A stretch of DNA of 64,000 bases from Pseudomonas viciae (GCF_004786035.1 NZ_CP035088.1:3322001-3386000); one strand, 5' to 3'. Counted from the stretch's first letter, positions 52,753 to 61,683 are shown. Program-made: numbers and translations. Notes: generated by a model from the sequence alone, not told the origin.

Positions 52753-53124
52753 AAGGGCCTCTTGGGTTCTTTGCAGGACGCTGAGTCAGAACGTCTCTTC
52801 TTTTGCAGAGCGCTGAGAACGACGAAAAATTCCCTCGGGGTGAAAAGCTGCCGGATAAACGGAGCCACGGTGTTTGGGGGGGAACCCTCGCTTGGCTTCA
52901 ACCCTCGAATGGATAACACGCTCCACCAGCCAGCAGGTGCACACCCTTGTGTCGAGGGGATTTATCCCCGCCGGGTTGCGCAGCAACCCCAACGCCGGCG
53001 ACGCGCATTATCAGGCTTGGCTTGGTGGCGTGCAGAGGCTGCCGCGCAGCCCGACGGGGATAAATCCCCTCAGTTTTGTGTCGGTCAGCGATTGAGCGGC
53101 GAATTCGCTACCCAAGGAGCAGCA
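52753..53124. other. Divergent intergenic region with a REP pair
   Basis: A 372-base gap between the iron-enzyme operon and the antiporter. Promoters for both directions should lie here; no sigma-70 or sigma-54 box could be called with confidence. The middle holds the REP doublet entered separately. The AT content rises slightly just upstream of the iron-enzyme start. Confidence 0.6.
52951..53073. repeat. REP doublet of the GAGGGGATTTATCCCC type
   Basis: GTCGAGGGGATTTATCCCCG and ACGGGGATAAATCCCCTCAG form an inverted pair about 80 bases apart, each with a secondary hairpin beside it (GGGTTGC-GCAACCC, and GGCTGC-GCAGCC). This is a second REP subfamily, different in sequence from the GTGGGAGC type seen elsewhere in the window. 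Confidence 0.85.
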
Positions 53125-54462
53125 ATGATTTTCACAGTATGGGTAGCGGTGCTCGGTGCCGTGTTGCTGACCCTGGCCCTGACGTCTTCCTACCTGCGCT
53201 GGATGCCGGTCACCACCTCGGCGATGTGCCTGGTGCTGGGTGTCGCCATCGGGCCGTTGGGATTGGAGCTGCTGAAGCTGGACATCACCGACTCGTCGGG
53301 CTGGATGGAGCACCTCACGGAAGTGGCGGTGGTGTTTTCGCTGTTCGTCAGCGGCCTCAAGCTGCGCCTGCCCCTCAAGGATCGGACTTGGCGTGTGGCC
53401 TATGGTTTGGCCGGGCCGGTGATGATCCTGTCCATCGTCGGCCTGTGCCTGGCGTTGCATTATCTGTTTGGCCTCAGTTGGGGCGCGTCGATGCTGATCG
53501 GCGCGATGCTCGCGCCCACCGACCCGGTCCTGGCGGCGTTGGTACAGGTCAACGATGCGCGGGATGACGACCGGGTGCGTTTCGGCCTGTCTGGCGAAGC
53601 CGGATTGAACGATGGCTCGGCCTTTCCCTTTGTGATCCTTGGCCTTTTGATGTTGCGCGAAGACGGCAGCGGCTTTCTCGGCGAGTGGGCCCTGCGCAAT
53701 GTGTTGTGGGCCGTGCCGGCCGGCTTGCTGATCGGCTATTGGATGGGCCGTGGCATTGGCAAGCTGACCTTGTCGATGCGCATCAAGAATGCCGACAGCA
53801 CCCTGTCACCCAATGACTACCTGGCCCTGGCGTTGATTGCCCTGGCCTATGTCGCCGCCGAGGCGGTCCAGGGCTATGGTTTTCTTTCGGTGTTCGCCGC
53901 CGGGCTGGGCCTGCGTCAAGCCGAGGTGCAGTCCACCGACGGCGACGCAACGCCGGCCGAACACCGGGTGCAACCCGTGGTGGGCCACGAAGCCGCGGAT
54001 CCCCGGCAAGCCGTCCTGGGAGATACCGAGTCCCTGGACGAAGGCCAGGTGGCCGCAGGCGTGATGATGAGCGACATGCTGGCGTTCGGTAGCCTGGTGG
54101 AGCGTTCCATGGAAGTGTTCCTGGTCACGCTGCTCGGGGTGGTGCTGGCCAACCATTGGGACTGGCGGGCCTTGGCCATTGGCGCCCTACTGTTTGCCGT
54201 CATCCGCCCGTTGAGCGTCCTGGCGATGCCGTGGGGACGGCTGCTGGACGGGCCACAACGGCTGTTGATCGGTTGGTTTGGCATACGCGGTATCGGCAGT
54301 CTGTTTTATCTGTTCTATGCCCTGAACCATGATTTGCAGCCGCAGGTCGCGCAGCTGTGCATCAACCTGACGCTGTCGGTGGTGGCCTTGAGCATTCTGG
54401 TTCACGGGCTCAGTACACAGCCCACATTGGCATGGTATGAGCGCCATAAGAAATCGAACTGA
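53125..54462 (+). CDS. Cation/proton antiporter (CPA1, NhaP-like)
   Basis: A 445-residue inner-membrane Na+(K+)/H+ exchanger with about 12 helices. The ion-binding region is visible as GAMLAPTDPVLAALVQ and LSGEAGLNDGSAFPFVIL, with the paired acidic residues of CPA1 exchangers. A hydrophilic cytoplasmic insert (about residues 275-325, rich in Asp/Glu) separates the two halves. AAGGAG lies 5 bases before the ATG; the frame upstream runs through the intergenic region and is not coding. It is transcribed alone and converges on a small membrane-protein gene. Confidence 0.92.
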   Translation: MIFTVWVAVLGAVLLTLALTSSYLRWMPVTTSAMCLVLGVAIGPLGLELLKLDITDSSGWMEHLTEVAVVFSLFVSGLKLRLPLKDRTWRVAYGLAGPVMILSIVGLCLALHYLFGLSWGASMLIGAMLAPTDPVLAALVQVNDARDDDRVRFGLSGEAGLNDGSAFPFVILGLLMLREDGSGFLGEWALRNVLWAVPAGLLIGYWMGRGIGKLTLSMRIKNADSTLSPNDYLALALIALAYVAAEAVQGYGFLSVFAAGLGLRQAEVQSTDGDATPAEHRVQPVVGHEAADPRQAVLGDTESLDEGQVAAGVMMSDMLAFGSLVERSMEVFLVTLLGVVLANHWDWRALAIGALLFAVIRPLSVLAMPWGRLLDGPQRLLIGWFGIRGIGSLFYLFYALNHDLQPQVAQLCINLTLSVVALSILVHGLSTQPTLAWYERHKKSN

Positions 54463-54471
54463 GCCTTGGCC

Positions 54472-55008
54472 TCAACCTCCGGGATTGGTCACCTGGATAA
54501 AGATCGAATACCCCCCAAGGAGCACCCAGAACGTGGCAAAGATCCACGGTGTGCGCACTGAAAACAGCAGCGACTTGCGATAACCCTTGTGGGTCGACTC
54601 CCGCTCGCTGAACAGTGGCGAGTCGTCGTAGGCCAGGCCCATCAGTGGTTCGGCACGCAGCAATTCGCTTTGTTTGAAATGCCAGTGATCAATGATCTCG
54701 TAGGCCGCGCGAATGCCCGGCCAGGCATTGAGCGAACTCAAGAACCCCAGCAAGGCCAGGAATGGCGGCACGATCAAGGTGAACAACTTGCCCCACTCCG
54801 GGTTCAGGTTGGCCATGCACGAGGCAAAGGCGATCACCAGGAAGGATTGGGCGGCCAGGTAGGCATCGGTGCGATTGGCCAGAATGCTGGTTTCGTACTG
54901 GATTTCCCGGCGATAAAAATCCAGCCGCTCCTTGGGGGACCCGAACAGCTTGGCGTTGTGTTCGGTGAGTTCAGCTTCCGGGGTTGGGCCGGTGAGTATT
55001 CTGGGCAT
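54472..55008 (-). CDS. Hypothetical membrane protein with three hydrophobic helices
   Basis: A 178-residue protein of no family I can name with confidence. A charged N-terminus with a short helical segment (ERLDFYRREIQYETSILANRTD) precedes two adjacent membrane helices (AAQSFLVIAFASCMAN and LFTLIVPPFLALLGFLSSL) and a third near the C-terminus (WIFATFWVLLGGYSIFIQV). The helical stretch followed by paired helices is reminiscent of SLATT-type or RipA-like small membrane proteins, but key residues cannot be checked. It converges with the antiporter gene, 9 bases apart. Confidence 0.8.
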   Translation of the reverse strand: MPRILTGPTPEAELTEHNAKLFGSPKERLDFYRREIQYETSILANRTDAYLAAQSFLVIAFASCMANLNPEWGKLFTLIVPPFLALLGFLSSLNAWPGIRAAYEIIDHWHFKQSELLRAEPLMGLAYDDSPLFSERESTHKGYRKSLLFSVRTPWIFATFWVLLGGYSIFIQVTNPGG

Positions 55009-55098
55009 TGCGTGGGCTGTGCCTCGATGATGATTCGGACTCGTTAGAAGAGCCCGATGCGGGGCAAGTTCAAGCCAATGGACCGGAGGCCGAAACCG

Positions 55099-55140
55099 CC
55101 CCCCTGTGGCGAGGGAGCAAGCGCCCTCGCCACAGGGGGG
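55099..55140. repeat. Perfect 17-bp inverted repeat, REP-like
   Basis: CCCCCCTGTGGCGAGGG and CCCTCGCCACAGGGGGG pair without mismatch around an 8-base loop (AGCAAGCG). The arms contain the GTGGCGAGGG core of the REP family. It lies 13 bases past the sensor-kinase stop, so it can act as a stabilising 3' hairpin; no T-run follows on either strand. Confidence 0.85.
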
Positions 55141-55153
55141 ACATCAGATCCTG

Positions 55154-57085
55154 TTACTTCATCGTCTGCCCAATAATCTGCACCAGATCAATCTGCTTGA
55201 ACGGCTTGGTCAGCCGTGGCAGTTGCGTGGCGAAGCCTTCCAGGCGCTCGGCGTAACCGGTGGCGAGGATGATCGGCAGGGTCGGTTGCTTATCACGGAG
55301 TAATTTCGCCAACTGCGCGCCGTCCATCTGCGGCATGGCCATGTCGGTGATCACCAGGTCGATGTCCTGATTGTGTTTATACAGCTCCAGCGCCTGTGGC
55401 CCCGACGGCGCGCAAAGGACCCGGTGCCCCAGGTCTTCGATCAACAAACGGGTGGAGGTCAGCACCAGGCTGTCATCGTCGACCACCAACACCAGCAACT
55501 CATGCACCGGCTGCGATGCCGGCTCTTGGGTTATTGCTTTGTCTGGCGCCGAACTTTCAGCCACCGGTAGCCACAACTCGGCGATGGTGCCTATGCCTTT
55601 CTGGCTCTTGAGCGTCAGGCGGCCGCCCAATTGCTCGGCCAGGCCATGCACCATGGACAATCCCAGGCCGGTCCCCTTGCCAACGCCCTTGGTGGTGAAG
55701 AACGGGTCCACGGCCGAGGTCAGCGTCTGTTCATCCATGCCCTCGCCTTCATCGGTGATCGACAGGCAAATGTAGCGACCGGGGGCCATTGGCTTGTCCG
55801 GCCCGGCCTCGCTACCCAGGCGTTCATCGGCGGCAATCACAATTCGACCGCCGTGGGGCATGGCGTCCCGGGCATTGGTCGCCAGATTGAGGATCGCCAG
55901 CTCCAATTGGTTGACATCGGCCCACACCGGCGACAGCGCCTCGGCGAAGTCGGCCTGGATGTGTATCGAAGGGCCCATGGAGCTTTGCAGCAGGCCGCTG
56001 AGCCCTCGCACCAGCGCCGACAACTCGACCGATTCGGACGTCAGTTTTTGCCTGCGGGCAAACGCCAGCATGCGCTGGGTCAGCGAAACACCACGCATCG
56101 CGCCCTGGGTGGCATTGTCCAGCAATTGGGCAAGTTTAGGGTCACAGGGCATGCGCTTGCGCACGATCTCCAAGTTGCCAAGGATCACCGTCAGCAAGTT
56201 ATTGAAGTCATGGGCGATGCCGCCGGTGAGTTGGCCGACGGCCTGCAGCTTCTGGGACTGGAACAGCGCTTCACGGGTCTGTTCGAGGGCCTGCTGCGCC
56301 TGAGTGGCGTCAGTGATGTCACGGGTGATCTTGGCAAAACCCAGCAGCGTACCGGTATCGCTGCGGATCGCATCGATGACCACGTGCGCCATGAACCGCG
56401 TGCCATCCTTGCGCACACGCCAGCCCTTTTTCTCGAAACGCCCGACGCTGGCGGCGATGCTCAGCGCTCGCTGTGGCTCACCGGCGTCGCGATCCTCTGG
56501 GGTATAAAACATCGAAAAATGCCGGCCGATGGCCTCTGTCGGAAGGTATCCTTTGATCCGCTGCGCGCCCTGGTTCCAGTTGGTCACCTGGCCGTCCGGG
56601 TCGAGCATGTAGATCGCGTAATCGGTGACGCTTTGCACCAGCAGGCGAAACTGCTGCTCGCTTTGCTTGAGGGTTTCTTCGGCCATCTTGCGATCGGTCA
56701 GGTCGCGGGTAATCTTGGCGAACCCGAGCAGCTCGCCGCTCTGGCTGTCGATGATCGGGTCAATGACCACGTGGGACCAGAACAGCGTGCCGTCCTTGCG
56801 AACACGCCAGCCCTCACCCTCGAAACGCCCCTCGCGCACGGCCGTGTCCAGCGCCCGTTGTGGCAGGCCATCGGCGCGATCCTGGTCGGTGTAGAAGCGG
56901 GAAAAATGCTGGCCCAGGATCTCGGCCTCTTCATACCCCTTGAACCGTCGCGCCCCAGAGTTCCAGCTGGTGATGATGCCCGTGGGATCGGTCATGTAGA
57001 TGGCGTAGTCAACCACGGCGTCGATGAGCAGACGAAAGCGCTGTTCCTCATTAGCACGTGTGGTCTTGATGACATTCTCAAGCAT
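55154..57085 (-). CDS. Soluble PAS-PAS hybrid sensor histidine kinase with receiver domain
   Basis: A cytoplasmic sensor kinase of 643 residues from the chosen start. Two PAS domains (AIYMTDPTGIITSWNSGA and AIYMLDPDGQVTNWNQGA, each with a PAC tail such as GWRVRKDGT) precede the dimerisation/phosphoacceptor domain (GGIAHDFNNLLTVILGN, with the His), an ATPase domain (LATNARDAMPHGG, DEGEGMDEQT and GKGTGLGLSMVHG) and a C-terminal receiver with the phosphorylatable Asp in LVITDMAMPQMDG. There are no membrane helices. The frame is open to 57196, but that would overlap the helicase gene by 49 bases from a TTG; neither start has a clear ribosome-binding site. The partner and signal are unknown. Confidence 0.9.
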   Translation of the reverse strand: MLENVIKTTRANEEQRFRLLIDAVVDYAIYMTDPTGIITSWNSGARRFKGYEEAEILGQHFSRFYTDQDRADGLPQRALDTAVREGRFEGEGWRVRKDGTLFWSHVVIDPIIDSQSGELLGFAKITRDLTDRKMAEETLKQSEQQFRLLVQSVTDYAIYMLDPDGQVTNWNQGAQRIKGYLPTEAIGRHFSMFYTPEDRDAGEPQRALSIAASVGRFEKKGWRVRKDGTRFMAHVVIDAIRSDTGTLLGFAKITRDITDATQAQQALEQTREALFQSQKLQAVGQLTGGIAHDFNNLLTVILGNLEIVRKRMPCDPKLAQLLDNATQGAMRGVSLTQRMLAFARRQKLTSESVELSALVRGLSGLLQSSMGPSIHIQADFAEALSPVWADVNQLELAILNLATNARDAMPHGGRIVIAADERLGSEAGPDKPMAPGRYICLSITDEGEGMDEQTLTSAVDPFFTTKGVGKGTGLGLSMVHGLAEQLGGRLTLKSQKGIGTIAELWLPVAESSAPDKAITQEPASQPVHELLVLVVDDDSLVLTSTRLLIEDLGHRVLCAPSGPQALELYKHNQDIDLVITDMAMPQMDGAQLAKLLRDKQPTLPIILATGYAERLEGFATQLPRLTKPFKQIDLVQIIGQTMK

Positions 57086-57147
57086 TTTGGCCGGGGCATC
57101 CGTGTGGATTTTTGCGAAGTATGAGGCAAGCGCTGCATCAGGAAAAA

Positions 57148-59445
57148 CTATTGGTGGGAGGGCGAGTTGTGCGCCTCTTGAGTAACTGACCACCAACTCG
57201 GCAACAAGTGCTGCACCCTCGCTTCGCCGAACCGATCATCAATCAGCATCACCACCCCGCGATCCTGCTGGGTGCGGATGACCCGACCTGCCGCCTGCAC
57301 CACTTTCTGCAAGCCGGGATACAGGTAGGTGTAGTCATAGCCGTCACCGAAAATCGCCGCCATGCGCTGCTTCATCTGCTCATTGACCGGGTTGAACTGC
57401 GCCAGCCCCAACGTGGCGATGAACGCACCGATCAGGCGCGCGCCCGGCAAATCAATACCCTCCCCGAACGCCCCGCCCAGCACCGCAAAACCAATGCCCT
57501 GGCTGTGCTCCATGAATCGTTCAAGGAAGGCCTGCCGAGGTGCTTCGCCCATGCCGCGAGATTGCGCCCAGGTAGCAATCTGCGGGTGCCGCTCGGCAAA
57601 CAGTCCGGCCACCTGTTGCAGGTAATCGAAGCTGCTGAAGAAGGCCAGGTAGTTGCCGGGACGCTCGCTGAACTGTCGGGCCATTAAGGCGACGATGGGC
57701 TCCAGGGACGCCTGGCGATGGGCAAAACGCGTGGAAATCCGACTGACCACCTGGACATCCAACTGTTCGGCCTGGAACGGCGACTCGACATCGATCCACA
57801 CCGTATCCGCCGGCGTGCCCAACAGGTCAGCGTAATAATGCCGAGGGCTCAGGGTCGCGGAAAACAGCACGCTGCTGCGGGCCGCCTTCAGCCTCGGTCG
57901 CAGGAAACCGGCCGGCACCACGTTGCGCAGGCACAGGGTGGACAGCTTGCGCTGCCGGCCAGATTCGCGGGTATGGATGTCGAACAGAAACTGCTCGTCG
58001 AAGGCTTCCGCCACCCGGCCAAACTGCAAGGCTTCGAAGTAAAAACCCTGCAATGCGCTGTCCAGGCCCTGGGGATGGTCATTGAGGTAGTCGCCGATGG
58101 CGGTGGTACAAGTGGCCAAAGCCTGGAGCAGTTTCTCCGGCGGTTTTTCATACGCCTGATAAACCGCCACCTGCGCCCCATGCAAAGCGTTCCACTGACG
58201 ATTGACCCGCTCCAGGGATTTCTTCAACGGTTCAGGCGCGGTCTTGCGCACCGCTGCCAGCGTCGACTGGTCAAGCGTCGCGCTGTACATCTGCCGCCCC
58301 CGCTCCACCAGATTGTGGGCTTCGTCCACCAGGGTCGCGACGGTCCAGCCATTGGCCTGGGCCAGGCCGAAAAGCAAGGCGCTGAAGTCGAAATAATAGT
58401 TGTAGTCAGCCACCACCACGTCCGCCCAACGGGCCATTTCCTGGCTGAGGTAATACGGGCAGACTGAATGGGCCAGGGCGATATCGCGCAACGCCGCCTG
58501 ATCCAGCAACGTGACCTGGCTCGCGGCCGCCCGGGCACCCGGCAGACGGTCATAGAACCCGCGGGCCAGCGGGCAGGACTCGCCATGGCAGGCTTTGTCC
58601 GGATGTTCGCAGGCCTTGTCCCGGGCGATCATCTCCAGCACCCGCAACGGCATCGACGGTGCACTGCGAGTGATGACCTGGGCGGCATCCAAGGCCAACT
58701 TGCGCCCCGGGGTTTTCGCCGTGAGGAAGTACACCTTGTCCAGTTGTTGTGGCGCCAGGGCCTTGAGCATCGGGAACAGCGTGCCAACGGTCTTGCCGAT
58801 CCCGGTGGGCGCCTGGGCCATGAGGCAGCGGCCGGTGCTGACCGCCTTGAACACCGACTCGGCCAAGTGCCGTTGCCCTGGCCTGAAGCCGGCATGGGGA
58901 AAGACCAGCGCCTGTGCGCCGCGGTTGCGCGCCTGGCGGTGGGTCATTTCCTGTTCGGCCCAGGCCAGGAACAGCGCGCACTGCTCTTCAAAAAAAGCCT
59001 GGAGTTGCTCCGCTTCGAAGTCTTGGGTGAGGCAGGTTTCCTTTTCGCTGACGATGTCGAAATACACCAAGGCGACATCGATGCGCGGCAACTGTAGTTT
59101 TTGGCACATCAGCCAGGCGTAGATTTTCGCCTGGGCCCAATGCAACTGGCGGTGATTGGCCGGTTGCTTGCTCAAGTCACCCCGGTAGGTCTTCACTTCT
59201 TCGAGGCAGTGACGGGTCGGATCATAACCGTCGGCCCGGCCTTTGACTTTCAACGTTTGGTAGTGGCCTTCGAGGCTGACTTCAGCCTGGTAACCCTCGC
59301 TGCGCCGTGAGGCCACGGTGCGATGGCCAGCAATGCCTTCCAGGGCCGTCGGCGACGGCGTGAAGCGCAGGTCAAGGTCGCCCACCTTGGCGGTGAACTC
59401 ACACAGCGCCCGCACGGCAATGGTGTAGCTCGGCGTCGGGCTCAT
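57148..59445 (-). CDS. XPD/DinG-like Fe-S helicase with N-terminal RecB-type nuclease domain
   Basis: A 765-residue superfamily 2 helicase. Walker A is APTGIGKT (212-219), DEAH box 374-377, and the four Fe-S cysteines fit Cys279, Cys286, Cys291 and Cys329. The C-terminal helicase motifs include GAFGEGIDLPGARL and QAAGRVIR. The N-terminal 150 residues read as a PD-(D/E)xK/RecB-like nuclease: Asp72 in GRADGYD, Glu83-Val-Lys85 in LEEVKTYRG, and Gln105-x3-Tyr109 in HWAQAKIYAW. The ATG overlaps the stop of the upstream FAN1-like gene (ATGA), so the two are translationally coupled. A role in unwinding and trimming damaged DNA, possibly crosslinks, is inferred. Confidence 0.9.
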   Translation of the reverse strand: MSPTPSYTIAVRALCEFTAKVGDLDLRFTPSPTALEGIAGHRTVASRRSEGYQAEVSLEGHYQTLKVKGRADGYDPTRHCLEEVKTYRGDLSKQPANHRQLHWAQAKIYAWLMCQKLQLPRIDVALVYFDIVSEKETCLTQDFEAEQLQAFFEEQCALFLAWAEQEMTHRQARNRGAQALVFPHAGFRPGQRHLAESVFKAVSTGRCLMAQAPTGIGKTVGTLFPMLKALAPQQLDKVYFLTAKTPGRKLALDAAQVITRSAPSMPLRVLEMIARDKACEHPDKACHGESCPLARGFYDRLPGARAAASQVTLLDQAALRDIALAHSVCPYYLSQEMARWADVVVADYNYYFDFSALLFGLAQANGWTVATLVDEAHNLVERGRQMYSATLDQSTLAAVRKTAPEPLKKSLERVNRQWNALHGAQVAVYQAYEKPPEKLLQALATCTTAIGDYLNDHPQGLDSALQGFYFEALQFGRVAEAFDEQFLFDIHTRESGRQRKLSTLCLRNVVPAGFLRPRLKAARSSVLFSATLSPRHYYADLLGTPADTVWIDVESPFQAEQLDVQVVSRISTRFAHRQASLEPIVALMARQFSERPGNYLAFFSSFDYLQQVAGLFAERHPQIATWAQSRGMGEAPRQAFLERFMEHSQGIGFAVLGGAFGEGIDLPGARLIGAFIATLGLAQFNPVNEQMKQRMAAIFGDGYDYTYLYPGLQKVVQAAGRVIRTQQDRGVVMLIDDRFGEARVQHLLPSWWSVTQEAHNSPSHQ

Positions 59446-61109
59446 GCGCCCTGCTCCGCCCATTGCACGTAGCAAACGGCGACGGGCATCTGGTGTTCCT
59501 GGCAGAACTCCAGCCAGCGCAGTTGATTGTCTTGCAGGCGATCGCCGGGGCCTTTGACTTCGATCATCCGGTAGGTCTTGTGCTGCGGCCAGAACTGGAT
59601 CAGGTCCGGCATGCCGGCGCGGTTGGCCTTGATGTCCAGCAGCAAGCGGCTGAACCAGTGCTTGAGGTGTTCGGCCGGCAGGCAAGCGAGCGCCTGATTC
59701 AACAGCTCTTCGGACAACGCGCCCCAGAACACGAAAGGCGACTGCACGCCCCACTTTTCGACGAAACGGCGGCCGATGGTGTCTCGATAGCGGCCATCGT
59801 CCAGCTCGGCGAAACAGGCTGCGAACAGATCGGCGCGGCGGGCATGGAAATCTTCGCTGAGCAAGTCGACCGGTCCGCGCTGGAACGGGTGGAAAAACGC
59901 CCCTGGCAACGGCGCAAAAATCGCCGGCCAACACAGCAGGCCGAACAGCGAATTGATCAGGCTGTTCTCGACGTAATGCACCGGTGCGGCTTCGTCGTGC
60001 AAATGGGCCTGGACGTGATACTCCACTGACAAGGCCGGATCGACCCGCGGCAGTTGCAGGTCCAGCCGCTCCATCTCCCGGGCCATGGCTCGCGGTACCG
60101 GCGGCCCGCCGAGCTTGCGTCGCAGCCGGGGCACAATCCTGAGCAGCGCCTGGGTTTCGGCGGCACTTTGCGGCGATTGCACCGCCGCTTCGCCCAACTC
60201 AAGAGCCAGGGCGTACTCGCCAATGCGCTCCAACACGCGGATCATTCGCAACCGTGCGCCGGGATAACTACAGCCGCGATAGATGCACAAGGCCAAGGTG
60301 AAGTCGCCGATACGTTCGCCATGCTGACCGATCTGAAACAACAACTTGCCCCGGCGCCGCTCCAGCCACGGATTGTCCAGGGCCAGGGCATTGACTTGAG
60401 CGACGATGTCTTCAAGCGGGTCGCCGGCTTCGAAGCGCTGCTGGCATTGGTGCAGGAACAGGTAGGCGTCGACGTCCTCGCGGCTGCGCAAGCCGCGGGA
60501 CTCAGCACTGAACTCAACGGTTTCGTAGGTGAAAATACCCAGGTCCGCCAGCACGAACTCCGACCAGTCCTGGTAGAGGTTGCCGAAGAACATCAGCCGC
60601 AATCGGTCGCAGAGGTTCATGATCGTCAGGCTGTACAAGCGGTCTTCAAGCTGCGGACACCAGGCACGAAACGCCTGGGGTTGACTGAAATGGCCATCGA
60701 GGGACTGGAGCCATTCGGTCTTTTTCGCCTTGGGTTGTTCGATCAGATGGCCCAGGCACTGGAGGATTTCCGCCTTGAGCAGCACGTCGAACAGCTCGAC
60801 AAGCTCCAGGGGCGCCTGTTCCTCGACCCAGCCCAGCGTCAGCAAGGGTTCGACGGCGGTGCCGATGTCACCGATTTCCGGGTAGTGCAGCTTGCTATGG
60901 CGGAACCTTGATCCCTTGCGCATCACCATCCGCACCAGCAAGCCCTGGGCCGCACGAGGCAACGTCGCGAAGTCATCGATAAACCGCTGCTCTTCAGCGC
61001 TGAGTACATCGGCATAGCGTTGCGCCAGCCAGGCGAGCACTCGCTGAAAGTTGTTCAGGTAGTAAAAGGGGTCGTCGAGCGGATTGGCTGTCAAGGAGAG
61101 AAGCGCCAC
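59442..61109 (-). CDS. fan1: FAN1-type VRR-NUC structure-specific nuclease
   Basis: A 555-residue homologue of the Fanconi-associated nuclease. The C-terminal VRR-NUC domain shows the PD-(D/E)xK catalytic set: Asp502 in MPDLIQFW, and Glu517 and Lys519 in IEVKGPGDRLQDNQ. The N-terminal region has the SAP-like and helical parts seen in P. aeruginosa FAN1 (FYYLNNFQRVLAWLAQRYADVL at the start, TPR-like helices in the middle). It cuts 5' flaps and interstrand-crosslink substrates in characterised relatives. It is the promoter-proximal gene of the operon with the nuclease-helicase. Confidence 0.93.
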   Translation of the reverse strand: MALLSLTANPLDDPFYYLNNFQRVLAWLAQRYADVLSAEEQRFIDDFATLPRAAQGLLVRMVMRKGSRFRHSKLHYPEIGDIGTAVEPLLTLGWVEEQAPLELVELFDVLLKAEILQCLGHLIEQPKAKKTEWLQSLDGHFSQPQAFRAWCPQLEDRLYSLTIMNLCDRLRLMFFGNLYQDWSEFVLADLGIFTYETVEFSAESRGLRSREDVDAYLFLHQCQQRFEAGDPLEDIVAQVNALALDNPWLERRRGKLLFQIGQHGERIGDFTLALCIYRGCSYPGARLRMIRVLERIGEYALALELGEAAVQSPQSAAETQALLRIVPRLRRKLGGPPVPRAMAREMERLDLQLPRVDPALSVEYHVQAHLHDEAAPVHYVENSLINSLFGLLCWPAIFAPLPGAFFHPFQRGPVDLLSEDFHARRADLFAACFAELDDGRYRDTIGRRFVEKWGVQSPFVFWGALSEELLNQALACLPAEHLKHWFSRLLLDIKANRAGMPDLIQFWPQHKTYRMIEVKGPGDRLQDNQLRWLEFCQEHQMPVAVCYVQWAEQGA

Positions 61110-61316
61110 GGATGCTGAAGTACTGGTTATGCGTACAGATAACAGCTACGACCGGCCCAGGCAACTGCAAAAGATGAGCGGTCTCCTAAATTTAGAGGTG
61201 AAATCCCTCGTTCATCGATGAACTTTCCTACGGCAAGCGAGACCAATGGCGGTTGACTAAGATGATGGCGTGGTCGAATCAGCTGTCCACGTACTTTTGA
61301 TTGAGAGGTTATGGAT

Positions 61317-61541
61317 ATGAACATCAGGTTTTTGGGCTTGCCCCTGGCCGCCGTAGCATTCCTGGCTCTGGCCGGCTGCGCCTCGCCCACCGTGGTGACC
61401 TTGCAGAACGGTACCCAGTATTTGACCAAGGACACCCCAAATACCCGCACCGCCGACGGCTTCTACGAATTCGAAGACATTTCCGGCAAGAAAGTCCGGG
61501 TCCGCGCCGATGATGTGGCGACGATTCGCCAGGAAGACTGA
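61317..61541 (+). CDS. YgdI/YgdR-type small lipoprotein
   Basis: A 74-residue lipoprotein. The signal peptide ends in the lipobox LAGC, with Cys about residue 21. The mature part is the SH3-like YgdI/YgdR domain (VVTLQNGTQYLTKDTPNTRT... YEFEDISGKKVRVRADDVATIRQ). The second ATG was chosen because GAGAGG is 8 bases upstream of it and only 2 bases from the first. TTGACT at 61253 may be its -35 box; the -10 region is weak. The function of the family is unknown. Confidence 0.88.
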   Translation: MNIRFLGLPLAAVAFLALAGCASPTVVTLQNGTQYLTKDTPNTRTADGFYEFEDISGKKVRVRADDVATIRQED

Positions 61542-61593
61542 TCCTGTGCGAGCCCTCTCAGAGGCTCGCGTTCAAATCCTGCATTCACCCACC

Positions 61594-61683
61594 TGTGGGA
61601 GCGGGCTTGCTCGCGAAAGCGGTATGTCAGCTTGCATCCATGCTGAATGTGCCGCCGCATTCGCGAGCAAGCCCGCTCCCACA
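61594..61683. repeat. REP doublet (REPIN-like)
   Basis: TGTGGGAGCGGGCTTGCTCGCGAA and TTCGCGAGCAAGCCCGCTCCCACA are exact reverse complements about 40 bases apart, a complete inverted REP pair. It fills the gap between the convergent lipoprotein and lipase genes. Confidence 0.92.

Noticed and set aside
59446..59934. 163-codon N-terminal extension of the helicase.
   Set aside because: It runs antiparallel to nothing but is in a second frame of the fan1 coding region; the ATG at 59445 overlaps the fan1 stop and starts the RecB-like domain.
61253..61281. Sigma-70 promoter TTGACT-17-GAATCA upstream of the small lipoprotein.
   Set aside because: The -35 box is good but the -10 hexamer matches the consensus poorly, so it is mentioned only as a possibility under the gene.
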